This document shows positions 45,405 through 57,529 of a stretch of DNA of 64,000 nucleotides, piece by piece; within the stretch, counting starts at the first letter, position 1; each line of letters begins with the position of its first letter. The position numbers and the translations under genes were made by a program. Under the pieces are notes generated by a model. It was given only the letters and a program-made list of their open reading frames with translations, was not told the DNA's origin and made no database searches. Origin of the DNA: Terfezia claveryi. Lineage: Eukaryota > Ascomycota > Pezizomycetes > Pezizales > Pezizaceae. The DNA is taken from positions 682,001 through 746,000 of the forward strand of contig WHUX01000009.1 of assembly GCA_015179025.1 (NCBI GenBank). Direction: 5' to 3'.

Positions 45405-46566
45405 ATGTCCGAACCAACCCTGTTACCCACCGACAGGTTCCAAGCATGGAGGGAAACCCCAATACCCTCAGACCCTGCCCAGCTGTTGGAATACCGCCGA
45501 ATAGCCATCGATATCTTCACTGCTACCTATAAGATTGGCGAAAAACAAGGAGCAGAGCTCCAGAACATTGAACGAAGGCTAAAAGAAGCCGAAGATGAAA
45601 TCCTTCTTCTCCGAGAGGACCTTGCAGACGACCGAGTAACCATTCGCAATCTCAACCGTGCCCTTGCCGCCCCAACCGCAAAGGCACCGGTGACTGTCAC
45701 GCCCGCCAAAACCCAAGACCTCCCCACTCCACCCAAATTTAATGGTGAATGGGCCCGCCTCAAGGCCTGGAAAAACTCGATCAATATTAAGCTCAATGGA
45801 GATGCTGCTAAATTTCCAACCACCCATCACAAACTCGCCTACGTTTACGGCCTGCTGCAGGGGAAGGCTCTGGACCAAGTCCAGCCCTATGTTTTGGGAA
45901 CAGGGATCAATCTAGCGGACATTTCCGCCTTATTCATTATCCTTGACCGAGCGTTTGGGGATTCGGATCCAGAAGGAACGGCCACAAGAGCCCTTCGAGC
46001 CCTTCGACAAAAGAACACTGACCTCGCCACCTATGTGGCTGAATTCTCTAGGCTAGCTGCAGAGGTCGAATGGAGCGACAAGATCAAACTGGATCAATTC
46101 CAGAAGGCTTAAGTGTGGAACTGAGACAGGTACTTATCAACTTCCCAGACGTCCACACCCTTGAAGAATTCATTGATCAGGCCAGCCGATTGGAGCAAAA
46201 GATGGCCAGGTTTAGAAACAGCCTCAAGGCCTCCCCTACAACAGCACCCCCACGATCGACCTTTTCAGCACCTCGCCCACAGCCACAGGCCCCTGTAACC
46301 CCCCGAACAAGCCAGCCCACCCTTCTCTCGTGGCGGGTGGACCGGCCCCTATGGACTTATCCGCGGGCAGACTCCACCTGACTCAAGAAGAGAGGGAACG
46401 CCGCCAGAATAATGGGCTATGCATAGCCTGTGGGAAGGCCGACCACTTTATCGCGGCTTGCCCCCTTCGAAAGAATCGCTCCCTCGCCATCCACACTATC
46501 TCCGATACCCCAGTGCCCAGGATTGAGGAGCTTGATGAGTCGGGAAAAGCCCTGTCCCTTGCCTAG
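45405..46566 (+). pseudogene. gag: GypA gag with two frameshifts
   Basis: ATG 45,405 opens a frame with a coiled-coil-like N-terminus (IERRLKEAEDEILLLREDLA), a capsid-like core (PPKFNGEWARLKAWKNSIN ... YVYGLLQGKALDQVQPYV) and, after single-base shifts near 46,100 and 46,325, a retroviral-type knuckle (CIACGKADHFIAACP, ~46,422-46,466). It ends at TAG 46,564-46,566. The stop lies in the left arm of a stem-loop, and the pol frame (-1 relative to gag) is open through it. Gag forms the particle and binds element RNA. Confidence 0.9.
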
Positions 46567-46585
46567 TTACTGACACTAGCAAGGG
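46552..46585 (+). promoter_or_regulatory. Stem-loop over gag stop codon (GypA)
   Basis: CCCTTGCCTAGT pairs with ACTAGCAAGGG (one bulged C) around the loop TACTGAC. The gag TAG is in the left arm. The placing matches the stem-loop in GypC although the sequences differ, which suggests a functional recoding or reinitiation signal. Confidence 0.5.
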
Positions 46586-49500
46586 ACCTGCTCCAGGTCA
46601 TTTATCTTTGTCTGCGTTTTCTTTGCCTACACCTATATCTGTTGATGAGTCTCGCCTGTTTGGTGAGCACTTCGTTGTACCTATAACTATCAAGTTCAAT
46701 GATAAAACAGTGGTTACATCAGCTCTCATAGATTGTAGTGCTTCAGGAATAGTATTCATTGACCAGACCTTTGTCAGTAAAAACTCTATACCAACCTCCA
46801 AGCTAAAAACCCCCCACCTCCTTGATGTTATTGACGGCCGCCCTATCTCTTCTGGAGCGATTACCGACCTCGCATGCCTGCCCAGCGCCATGGGTGATCA
46901 CTCGGAAGATCTCCCAATGTTCGTAACCAAGCTAAAGTATCCAATTGTCCTTGTGATCCCCTGGCTTAGTATGCACGATGTATCAGTCAGCTTCGGCTCT
47001 TACACCTTGCGATTCAACAGCCTTATTGCAAAAAACACTGTGGAGATCTAAAAACCACTATCACTGGGCTGTGCGTATTGCCACCCCCAATAATCCACCC
47101 GACTCAGGTGGTAATCCCCCTGCACACATCAATGCCACCATTCCCCCAGTTTCCCCGATATCCCCGCCCTCGCAAAACCCCTGAATATTAACTTTATTGG
47201 AGCAGGGGCCTTCGCTCATCTCACAGGAGGCATAAGCTCAAGGCGCATACCCTCTCAATTTATGAAATCAATCTGGAAATTAACAAGACTCGGTCCAAGG
47301 AGGAGTGGAAATCCTTGGTTCCAGATAAGTACCACGAGTTCATTGACCTGTTCTCGGAAAAAGCCGTAGAGAAGTTGGCACCTCACCGACCATATGACTA
47401 CACGATTCCACTGATAGAAGGTAAAACCCCTCCCTATGGGCCTCTCTATGGAATGTCCCGGGTAGAGCTGGAAGCCCTAAAAAAGTACTTGGAGGAAAAC
47501 CTCAACAAGAGCTTCATTCGCCATAGCTCCTCCCCAGCGGGTGCCCCTATGCTGTTCGTGAAGAAGTCAGACGGCTCTCTTCATTTGTGCATTAATTATC
47601 GTGGCCTGAACGAGATAACGGTCAAGAACAGGTATCCCTTACCTCTGATCCAGGAAACATTAGCCAGGCTCTCCAAGGCAAAATGGTTCACTAAACTGGA
47701 TTTGAGGGGAGCCTATAACCTGGTCCGAATAGCTGAAGGTGAAGAGTGGAAAACGGCCTTCCACACCCGGTACGGGCACTTCGAGTACAATGTCATGCCT
47801 TTGGCTTAACCAACGCCCCGGCCTCTTTCTAGCACTTTATTAATGATACCCTACGAGACTTTTGGATGGTTCTGTACAGCCTACCTGGACGATATCCTGA
47901 TCTATTCAGACACCCTGGCAGAGCATAAAATCCATGTCCGACAAGTGCTAGAAAAGCTGAAGCAAGCCGTATTATACCTCAAGCCCGAGAAATGCGAGTT
48001 TCATGTACAGGAGGTCAAGTATCTGGGGTTGATTATCACTACCGAAGGTATCAGGATGGATCCCACCAAGGTTACCCTGTCTCAGGAATGGCAAATCCCA
48101 GCAAATCTTAAGGATGTCCAAGCCTTCCTGGGGTTCGCTAACTTTTACCGGCGTTCATTCTAGGTATTCGAAGATCGTAGCCCCCCTCACCGCCCTGACC
48201 AAGGAAGACCGCGCTTCGATGGAATCCAGAAGCCCAATCTACCTTCCAGAACCTCAAGGAAGCTTTCTGCTCACACCGATCTTGGCCCATTTCGATCCAG
48301 ACAGTGAATGTATCGTGGAGACTGACGCCTCCGACTATGTCTCCGCGGGAATCTTGTCTCAGTATGTCAATGGGATCCTCCACCCAGTGGCATACTTCTC
48401 AAAAAAGCACTCTCCGGCTGAGTGTAATTATGAAATCTATGATAAAGAGTTAATGGCTATTGTGCGAGCATTCGAGGAGTGGAGGCCACACCTGGAGTCA
48501 GCCAAGGGGATCATCGAGGTGCTATTCGATCATAAGAATCTTGAGTACTCACCACCACTAAGCTGCTGAACTGATGGCAGGCTAGGTGGTCGGAGTTCTT
48601 ATCTCGATTCAACTTCAAGATCAAGTATCGGCCTGGAAAAGCTGGGGGTAAGCCGGATGCACTGACCAGGAGATCAGGAGACCTCCCTAAAGGGGGGGAT
48701 GAAAGGCTGAAGTACCAAAATCAGGTGGTACTGAAACCTGAAAATCTCGACCTGGCGGCCACTAGCCATGCTGATGCTGATGCTGATGCTGATGCTGATG
48801 CTGATGCTGATGCTGATGCTGATGCTGATGCTGATGCTGATGCTGATGCTAGAGCTGAAGCGAACCCAGGAGCAGATCTCCTTCTGCGGATACAATGGGC
48901 ATATGGGAGGACGACCTGTTAAGGATATAATCGCTGCAGTGGAGTCTGGACAGCGCCGTCACACCAAGATTTCCCTAGCCAAGTGCACCACTCAGGACGG
49001 CCTCCTATACCACCTAGATCGGCTCTATATACCTGAAGGAGAGCTGCGGATGCAGCTGATCAAGGAACACCATGATACCTGGCTGCGGTCATCCTGGGGT
49101 AGCTAAAACATTAGAGCTGCTAGCTAGGCAATATACGTGGATTGACCAACGGAAGGAGGTGGAGCGGTACATACGGAATTGCCATGTCTGCAAGCGGCCA
49201 AACCCACCCGCCACGCTCCGTATGGTACCCTGAAGCCCCTGGAAGTCCCAGAACAACCCTGGCAACACCTGACTATGGACTTCGTCACCGGATTGCCGGA
49301 AGACTCGGGATTCAACGCCATCTTGATGGTAGTGGATCGGTTAATGAAAATGAGGCATGTGATACCCTGTCGAGACACCTGCTCGGCCCCCGAATTGGCA
49401 TCCCTCTACCTGGATAATGTCTTCCTTACCATGGCCTCCCAGCGTCGATTGTCTCAGACCGTGGCCCTCAGTTCGTCGCCGACTTCTGGAAAACATTCTG

Positions 49501-50434
49501 TGAGCTGTTGGGTATTGAAGTACACCTGTCTACGGCATACCACCCTCAGACTGATGGCCAGTCAGAACGTATGAACGCCATCATGGAGCAATATCTGAGG
49601 GCATACATCAATTACCAGCAGAATAACTGGGTTTCATTGCTGGCACCTGCGAATTCTCCGCCAACAACCACTTCTCTGAGACCCTGAAGACTTCCCCATT
49701 CCTGGCCAATTATGGCTGGCACCCTCGGTTCGTAGACTCCCTGGCACCTCTGCGCAAGGCCAGGGAGAACGCCCCAGCTAAGGAGTTCGCCACGCAGATT
49801 TCTGAACTTCACTCTACCCTGAAAGCCGAGCTGGGATATGGCAAGCCAGGCAAGCTGAATATGCCAATGGATCACGGTTGCCAGCCCCCAAGTATCAGCC
49901 AGGAGATAAGGTGTGGCTCTCCAGCCGGCACTTCCGGACGGAACGGCCATCTCGCAAGCTCGACCACAAGTTCCTGGGTCCATTCGAGGTGTTGGCTGCT
50001 GTGGGCACTCATGCCTATCGATTGAGGTTCCCCAAGGACATCAAACGCCACCCGGTTGTACACGTATCGGAAATTGAGCCAGCGCTGACGATCCCCTCCC
50101 AGGGCAGAAACACCCCCCTCCCCCTCCTGTGGTGATCGAAGGTGAAGAGAAGTGGGAGGTCGAAGAGGTATTGGACTCAAGGAAGAGGTACGGTCATCTG
50201 CAATACAAGGTCAAGTGGTTAGGGGATGAGGAGACTACCTGGCAACCTGGGGAAGACTTGGAAAACGCATAGGACTTGGTTACCCTGTTCCACCAACGTT
50301 ACTCCGGAAACTCCGCCCTGCCCAATGATGTTCTTGTCATCCTGGAATTGGTTGTTAGGGTTGTTATTGTTGTTGTTGTCATGGTTATTGTTGGTACGTA
50401 CTTCCGGCATTGGGGTTGTGTTATGGGTTATTAG
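46567..50434 (+). pseudogene. pol: GypA pol polyprotein, many single-base losses
   Basis: Protease (ALIDCSASGIVFID, where DSGAS is expected, ~46,724-46,765), RT ([13 protein letters not shown] ... [10 protein letters not shown], ~47,580-47,910), RNase H ([16 protein letters not shown], ~48,317-48,364), a linker with an Ala-Asp repeat (48,768-48,852), integrase zinc site (~49,065-49,200), core ([18 protein letters not shown] in a shifted frame near 49,450; DGQSERMN, ~49,553), GDKVWLSSRHF (~49,905) and a chromodomain (WEVEEVLDSRKRY ... VKWLGDEETTWQPGEDL, ~50,155-50,265). A TAG at 50,270-50,272 lies in the chromodomain end; the frame then runs to TAG 50,432. Frameshifts occur near 47,065, 47,805, 47,860, 48,160, 48,555, 49,090, 49,435 and 49,645 among others. 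Confidence 0.9.
48768..48852 (+). repeat. Hexanucleotide repeat coding Ala-Asp in GypA pol
   Basis: About 14 uninterrupted copies of GCTGAT, in frame with the RNase H region, give an Ala-Asp dipeptide run between RNase H and integrase. GypC has no such run. Confidence 0.95.
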
Positions 50435-50514
50435 TTATTCGCCTGTTTTGTTTGTTTGTTTGTTTTTTCGCCTTGCCTTGCATCGCTGGGGCTCCGAGCC
50501 TAAAGGGGGGATAG

Positions 50515-51019
50515 TGTCACAACCGTCCTTTCCTAGCCAGGTTTGAGAGTCAGACGGGATTCCGTCGACTCTGTTATTGTTGATTGATATCGTTGTTATC
50601 TCTGTTCCGAGATAAGGGGTCTCGGGAACCTTATTCCTTCCGGTGGCTTGGCCAGCCAGGAAGGAATCCTGTATATATAGCTTGCTCTCTCCGCCCTCTC
50701 GTTGGATCCCCATCCAACGTCTTGTATACCAAATACAGGACCTTGTCTCTCCGCGAAGGTGTACCTCCCTTGTACACCCCCTCGTCTTGCCTTGTCCCGT
50801 GAATAGCTCTGCAGCACAGCTGCCCCCCTCCGACACATGCGGCAACTGCCTCCGGTGTCTCGTGCCCTTGCCCTCTGCCCCTCTTGCCTCTTGCCCTTGC
50901 CCCCCATCCCAGCCTTCTTCCTAATCACATACGTAGCGTTCTTACGTGTGTCTCGCCCTAGCCTCTACCTTCTTCCTGGCGTACCCCTTGGTCGCCTTGT
51001 CCCTAGAGCCATTGTTACA
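50515..51019 (+). repeat. GypA 3' LTR
   Basis: Starts TGTCACAACCG after the purine tract and ends ATTGTTACA, followed by the CTGCT target copy. TATA-like box at 50,672-50,680. The GAGAGTC inverted repeat has decayed on its right arm (GACTCTG). Confidence 0.95.
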
Positions 51020-51024
51020 CTGCT

Positions 51025-53566
51025 CATTCCCTTTCCACATGACCCTTCTTGGAGGCAAGTTTTGCCATGCCCTTTGAAATAACAAACCTCCTTGAATCAA
51101 AAACTTCAAGGCATTCTATCTGAAAGAATCAAACTGCTTATCCGTCATCGCTTCTAGCCTTTCAAGATCCTACAAAAATTTCTGAATCTTCCTTATTTCC
51201 TCCGGCATTTCTCTTTCTTCTTCTCCATCCTCAATAACTTCAATTTCCTCAAATTCATTCGCTACTAATTTCCCATCCATCTTGTCCTCTAACTCTTCCT
51301 CATCTGATACGTCAGAGTCTTCTTCTGATTGCCTTCTTCGGGATAATAAATCTGGTCCTTTGTGCCTGCTACCAAGTACGTGTTTGATTTCAAAGGCAAA
51401 TAACTTGATCCATGCTGACCATCGATTCACTACGGATCCTGGCAGGTCCAAAGCTGGTTGGTTTAGCTGATGAACAAGCGTTCTTACATTAATTTCAACT
51501 AAAAACCTAACTCTATATAAGTACATATGGAACTTTTTCAATGCCTTAAGGAGACCCCGACATTCCAACTTTCCGGAATCATACTTCTTCTCAGCAGCAG
51601 TCCACATTCCTGATTCATATTGAGCTGGATGTCTTTTTCTGGATTCCAGTTCTTCCTACTGCAAAATTGCCCTCCATCCGGCTAAGGACGAATCGACATA
51701 CAGTACAATTCTTTCTTTTGAGTCATAATCAATTGGCTTGAGAGTAGGCACACTGATCAAAACCTTCTTCAACTTATCCATTACTTGTTGTTGTTCACCC
51801 GTCCACTCAAATTCTACATTCTTTTTCCCCAGGTGAAAAAGTGGTTTCGCAATCGTCGAGAAATCTTTAATCCAAATTCTGTAATAGACGCATAGTCCCA
51901 AGAATGCTCGCACATCGGTAAGATCCACACATGAGGGCCAACTAGTAATTTTTCGGGTCTTTATCTCTTCTGGCATTCTTCCATTCATCCCACACACATA
52001 AGCCACAATCTTCAACTGTTCCATTAGAAACTCACTCTTAAACCCAGAAATTGTTCCTCCAGCTCGTTCTATATCTGCTAGCACCTTATCAATAGATATA
52101 ATGGCATCTAGAACAAATTTTCTAATACTTGGTGCTATTTCAATCAGCTTTCTATTCTCATACAAAAACAAGCTTCTAGTCTGCGGCTTAACTCCAACGT
52201 CATTAATAAATAGCTTGCTTTTCTTAGTAGTTATCTGGTCCTTCAAAATCTTCTTCATTATCCTGTTGAATACCTGCACTCCATTTGTATATCCTTGTGG
52301 TAGGGTAGTCATTCTAAGAAGTCCTAGTAGAGTTTGAAATGCAGTCATATCTCTGCTAACCTCCGCTAGCTCATATTGATCATACCTGAAAAACAAGTCG
52401 AGCAAGGATAGCAATGGAAATCCAATGAAGTTCTCGCTATATTCTTCTGCAGATGGAGGCAAGCTCGCATCCTTAATGGTTACTGCATTCAATCTTTGAG
52501 CTGCGTTGATGTGTCGATATCCCTTATCTTTTTTTTTAACCAGGAACCAGGGATTACGGTATAGACAACAACATCTTTCCAAAGCCCCACATTCAAGCTT
52601 CCTCTTCACGATATCAATAACCTCTTCTTCTAGTACTTTCGGGACTTGAAAATTGGCAGCTTGCTATGGTACATGTTCGATAGTAGGAATCCCATGAGAT
52701 GGTTCAACTTCAGACTTGAAAACCCCTTTCTCCGTAAAATCAAAAGCAATTCCTACTTTCCTGCTAAACAAAACTTCCATAAGAACATCCCGTTCTTTAG
52801 CAGTGATTGTTTCTCCAATCTTCAACTTGGTAATTCTTTCCAGAGTGAGCCTTTCCCCTCTTTTCAAAGAAGAAAACTTAGGGATAGTCCATGGGTATTT
52901 GTTTTCAAGTGACGGATGTCCTATAAGATGTTCCTTCCAATTCTCTAACCGTTCAGGTTTGAATCTCCCTTTATGTGGAATATTAGCAGGACGAATTTTT
53001 TCTTGCTTTCTCTTATATAGGGTCCGTCCTTCTATCTTTTTAAGCGAATCTGACACTCGTGTAAAGCTCCTTACACAAATGTTATCTTTTCCTTCTATAA
53101 TTCTCGGCAGCTTCCTTTTTTCTATCTTTAACGTAAAAACATCCCCATTTTCATCAACTTGAACTTCCTCCCATACCTCACATCCTAGGTTATTGGACTC
53201 AACATCCGAATCCTCAGGAGTATCATCAACTTGTCCATTGACCTTCAAGCAAGCCTTTATCCATCTAGCTTCATTTCAATTTCATTCATAATGAGATGGA
53301 ACTGAGCAGAATGTGACCGTGTTTCCTTTTTCGTCAGGTATCGTAGTATAACAACTCCCATCGTCTCTATTGTCATGCTTCGCTCTGACCATTCTCTCCC
53401 AAGGCTTTCCCAAGATTACGTCCTGGGATAAGTTTTCCATAACAAAAAATCGATATTTAGTTGATATCCCTCCAATCCTTACCTCAACATCATGACAAAT
53501 TCCATATGCCTTCGTCCTTTGATTTTTTGCTGCTCTAACAGACCAATCCACAGCTAAATCAATACT
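51025..53566 (-). pseudogene. GypB copy 2 pol, protease to RNase H part
   Basis: The minus-strand frame starts inside protease (AVDWSVRAAKNQRTKAYG) and continues through the pre-RT segment (52,664-53,248), RT (52,609-51,656; FINDV where copy 1 has FIDDV, so the catalytic Asp pair is damaged) and RNase H (YVDSSLAGWRAIL). It ends at the GypA insertion. Fewer stops than copy 1, so it serves as a guide for the original GypB reading frame. Confidence 0.85.
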
Positions 53567-54113
53567 GTACCAAAAAGCGGGATGTTATCGCTCGGGTGGT
53601 GATTCTGCTTCTCTATAAGTACTAAGAGCACTGTCCGGGTGGCTGAACTTTATCGGCCTAGCGAATAAAGTTATATTATACCACATATTTCCGAAAATGC
53701 CACAGCAATCCCGGATCGCATTAAATCTGTACTTGGGTGGGACCTGAAGTTGGTTAAATAAAATAGCGGTACAATCTTAATACAGTATTGCAAAGAGTAT
53801 TTAGTTTGAATCAGTAATAATTGCAAAGACACCAAGTAGATTAGAATACATTACAGATATGGGATGGCTATCAATGCCTCACCAATCTCATGCGAAGAAC
53901 GAGCAAGTACTAAGTTCTTCTTCTCCTTAGTACTTCTTACTTAAAGTACTTCTTAACCCTCTTAATACTATGAGGTAGATCACTTTGAAATCAGATTGTA
54001 TAAGGTAGAATAAGATTTGCATTAAGTACTTAAAATAGATCGAAATTCGCCAAAAAATAACGATCACATTGCCATCACACACGTTATACTATGTATAATT
54101 CCTACATGTGTGA
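53567..54113. other. Probable 3' non-coding/LTR part of GypD remnant
   Basis: It lies downstream (minus strand) of the GypD ORF3 stop. An ACGT palindrome (TCACACATGT ... ACGTGTGTGA) occurs at 54,075-54,116, then AAGTACTTAATG-type direct repeats (53,925-54,030). I cannot place LTR borders because no second copy is present. The left edge is the break in GypB copy 2. Confidence 0.4.
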
Positions 54114-54667
54114 TCAATCATTCGCCACCTCTACAACTTCAGCCTTCATCACCTTCATCATTTTCCTTAACATCCTCTATGCCATTTCCTTATCCGGCCA
54201 TGCCATCCCCTGAAATAACACTCTAACAGCTTGCTCCACCGCTAAAGCTTCATCCTTCTCTTCTTCACCAAGCGCCTCACACTTTAGTTCTTCCACCCCC
54301 TCCTCCATGTCCAAGTTAATAACAGGGATGTCTACCTAGTATTTCCTCCTCTTTTCAATCTCATTTGTAGCCCTCTTACGCTTGCGATGGTTAGGGGCAG
54401 CCTCTACATCCTTCGCTTCTCCTGCATCAACCTCCCTACCCTTACCTTTATCCATTCTCACCTCTTTGCTCAGTCTAGGCTCAGCTCCAGATTCAGCTTC
54501 GGCTTCCTTCGGGGGTGATGCAGAAGATTCATGGGGGATCGACCCCTGCAGTTCCACTACCACCTCAGAGCCAGGAAGTTCCTTGTCAATGTTCTCAAGA
54601 TCCAAGTTTGGAGGTTGAGTAGCAGCTTCAGTAATAGAAGAAAAAGAATTTTGGGAAGAAGAAAGTA
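54114..54667 (-). pseudogene. GypD ORF3, C-terminal half
   Basis: Minus strand, from the fold-back insertion to TGA 54,114-54,116. It reads a Ser/Glu/Pro-rich linker, an acidic stretch, a basic cluster (NHRKRKRATNEIEKRRKY) and the conserved tail (VDIPVINLDMEEGVEELKC ... DEALAVEQAVRVL ... MAWPDKEM), which lines up with GypB ORF3. One TAG is at 54,336-54,338, immediately before VDIPVINLD, where GypB has a hydrophobic residue after KRKFK. The N-terminal half is at 59,296-59,914. Confidence 0.75.
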
Positions 54668-55379
54668 AGGTTCATCACGAAAGATTTTTCCTCGCCTCAA
54701 CGCCCCTCTAGGCCTCCTGACGGACTATACCAACCCCTTGGACGCCTGGTCGCCCCATGCGCCGTAACGGCCACCTGTTGATGCGATCCACGCCCTGACG
54801 TTGTACTCAGAAGGTTGGCGCCCTAGGGTTCAGTATTGTGCAACAGCGCCCTGGCACCCTATCTTGTGCATCCGCGCCCTCAAGCCGTATACTGTGTTTC
54901 TGCCCCTAGGCGCCAATCCATAGTCATCCAACGTCCAGGTGCTATAAGACCGCAGCATGCCTCTGTAACGCAGGTGTGCGCCCTGGCACAACAACCTGAC
55001 AGGCAACATGTCCACTCTACTTGGCGCACACGGAGAATAATGGTAATAGCGGCCAGGCAAACGCAGCCAGGCAGAGAGGGGCAGTCAGGCAAAGGCAGCC
55101 AGGTATAAGCAATACATTGCATGCACTAGGTGAACTTGAGCTTCTATATACACTGATGAGCCATATTTGTACCTCCACCGAACCATTCCATCATAGATCC
55201 CAATAGGACTCTGTCCTGCACATATGCCTCCCACAATCCAGCCCTTCCCAGACCTCAGCAGTCTCCAAAGTAGTAACCGCCCTCGCTGATGTAGTTATCC
55301 ACTGCCACGAGCAACCCCTAGTAGTAGAGCAATTAGCTAGGCAGTCCCACGAAGTCCGCGAATTTGCTGGCGAGTCCAC

Positions 55380-56135
55380 GTACCTAGCTATGTCTGTGCA
55401 TATTGATAGGGGATACCTCGGGAGTGTCCTAAGAGCAATTAGCTAGGCAGTCCTACAGCGGATTTGCTAGCGAGTCCACGTACCTAGCTATGTCTGTGCA
55501 TATTAATAGGGAATATCTCGGGAGTGCACTTGCGGAGTCCTAAGAGCAATTAGCAATGCCTTCACATAGAGTCCTCTGGCTTTCTAGCGAGTTCACATAC
55601 CTAGCTATGTCTGTGAATATTGATAGGGGATATCTCAGCGGAGTCCTAAGAGAAATTAGCATTGCCTTCACATAGAGTCCGCTGGTTTCTGGCGAGTTCA
55701 CGTACCTAGCTATGCCTGTGTCTCCGCACATAGATTGGGTTACCTCGCAACTGCACTTTGGGCGTCCTAAGAGCAATTAGCAATGCCTTCACATAGAGTT
55801 CGCTGGCTTCTGGCGAGTTCCGTACCTAGCTATGCCTGTGTCTGCGCACATAGATTGGGGATATCTCGCAACTGCAGTTTGGGCGTCCTAAGAGCAATTA
55901 GCAATGCCTTCACATAGAGTCCGCTGGTTTCTGGCGAGTTCAGTACCTAGCTATGCCTGTGTCTGCGCACATAGATTGGGGATATCTCGCAACTGCAGTT
56001 TGGGCGTCCTAAGAGCAATTAGCTAGGCCTTCACATAGAGTCCGCGGGTTGTCTGGCGAGTTCACGCACCTGGCTATGTCTGCGCATATAGATGGGGGAT
56101 ATCTCGAGAGTGCACTGGGGGAGTCCTAACCTCAG
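55380..56135. repeat. ~115-bp tandem repeat, left arm of F
   Basis: About six units of the type CTAAGAGCAATTAGC ... GCGAGTTCACGTACCTAGC ... GGGGATATCTCG. The unit recurs inverted in the right arm. Confidence 0.85.
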
Positions 56136-56174
56136 CGCTGGCTGCTTGACCTTCCGCCGACTACTGGCTGGCTG

Positions 56175-56602
56175 CGTTATGTGTCATACCTGTGAAAAGA
56201 GGGGGTGCACGTGCTCTCGTGTTCTGTTGGTTCGTGCAGCCCGGGAAATATGTGTCGGTTGACGCGGCCGGGAAATATGTGTTGATTGGTCGGAAGGCAG
56301 ATTTGCGCTCGCTGTGTGACAGATCAGCACATGCATGTTTCAGGCTACATATGCCCGCCAGCCGTGGGTTTACCGAAGTGGGTAATAGGAGCACTGATGG
56401 CGGGCTTGTTCATATGGACTTGTGCATGCCAGAAACTCGTGCTTTTGGAGACTTATATATATATATGCGAGAAACTCGTGCTTTGGAGATATATATATAT
56501 ATATGCGAGAAACTCGTGCTTTTGAGGCTTATTAGTATATATGCTAGAATCTCGTGCTTTTGGAGGCTGATATATATATATGCGAGAAACTCATGCTTTT
56601 GA
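56175..56602. repeat. Near-identical inner block of F, left arm
   Basis: This 400-bp block is inverted at 57,045-57,472 with essentially no differences: the conceptual 136-residue translation of 56,192-56,602 is identical to that of 57,455-57,045. It is not a gene; the open frame includes satellite sequence. Confidence 0.85.
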
Positions 56603-56693
56603 GCCTTATTAGTATATATGCGAGAATCTCGTGCTTTTGAGGGCGAGAATCTCGTGCTTTTGGAGACATATAGAGAAATGCATGCATTCGCGG

Positions 56694-56955
56694 GCATATA
56701 TATATATATATGTGCGAGAAACTCGTGCTTTTGGAGACATAGAGAAATGCATGCATTCGCGGGCATATATATATATATATGTGCGAGAAACTCATGCTTT
56801 TGGAGATATATATATATATATATGCGAGAAACTCGTGCTTTTGGAGATATATGTATATATATGCGAGAATCTCGTGCTTTTGAGGCTTATAGATTGATAG
56901 ATCTAGAGGCTGCCAATGCATAAGTTTCTCGTCTGTGCACATATATTCGTCTTGC
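56694..56955. repeat. Spacer (loop) of fold-back element F
   Basis: It consists of further satellite units (GCGAGAAACTCGTGCTTTTGG plus TATATA runs) present only once. It would form the loop of the hairpin. Confidence 0.7.
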
Positions 56956-57529
56956 CCGCGAATGCATGCATTTCTCTATGTCTCCAAAAGCACGAGATTC
57001 TCGCCCTCAAAAGCACGAGATTCTCGCATATATACTAATAAGGCTCAAAAGCATGAGTTTCTCGCATATATATATATCAGCCTCCAAAAGCACGAGATTC
57101 TAGCATATATACTAATAAGCCTCAAAAGCACGAGTTTCTCGCATATATATATATATATCTCCAAAGCACGAGTTTCTCGCATATATATATATAAGTCTCC
57201 AAAAGCACGAGTTTCTGGCATGCACAAGTCCATATGAACAAGCCCGCCATCAGTGCTCCTATTACCCACTTCGGTAAACCCACGGCTGGCGGGCATATGT
57301 AGCCTGAAACATGCATGTGCTGATCTGTCACACAGCGAGCGCAAATCTGCCTTCCGACCAATCAACACATATTTCCCGGCCGCGTCAACCGACACATATT
57401 TCCCGGGCTGCACGAACCAACAGAACACGAGAGCACGTGCACCCCCTCTTTTCACAGGTATGACACATAACGCAGCCAGCCAGTAGTCGGCGGAAGGTCA
57501 AGCAGCCAGCGCTGAGGTTAGGACTCCCC

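Larger units (their letters stand above)
44860..51019 (+). mobile_element. GypA: complete chromovirus inserted in GypB copy 2
   Basis: LTRs at 44,860-45,368 and 50,515-51,019. The 5-bp target duplication CTGCT (44,855-44,859 and 51,020-51,024) is exact. Removing the element rejoins GypB sequence equivalent to 27,515-27,540 of copy 1 without a gap. Order: gag with CCHC, PR, RT, RNase H, IN, chromodomain. A purine tract (TAAAGGGGGGATAG) precedes the 3' LTR. The two LTRs are alike apart from scattered substitutions and small indels. Most coding breaks are single-base losses. It is the youngest insertion in this nest and the best reference for the fragments at 1-3,420. Confidence 0.95.
40841..53566 (-). 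mobile_element. GypB copy 2: inverted, 5'-truncated, split by GypA
   Basis: On the minus strand: pol from within protease (53,566) to the integrase zinc region (51,020), then, across the GypA insertion, the rest of pol (44,859-43,709), a five-unit palindrome array, the ORF3 promoter, ORF3 and the 3' LTR (40,841-41,293). The 5' LTR, gag and the catalytic part of protease are missing; the break at 53,566 corresponds to about 24,990 of copy 1. Confidence 0.9.

Noticed and set aside
56192..57455. Two identical 136-codon frames on opposite strands in element F
   Set aside because: They are the inverted copies of one non-coding block that includes the satellite; no start context or domain.
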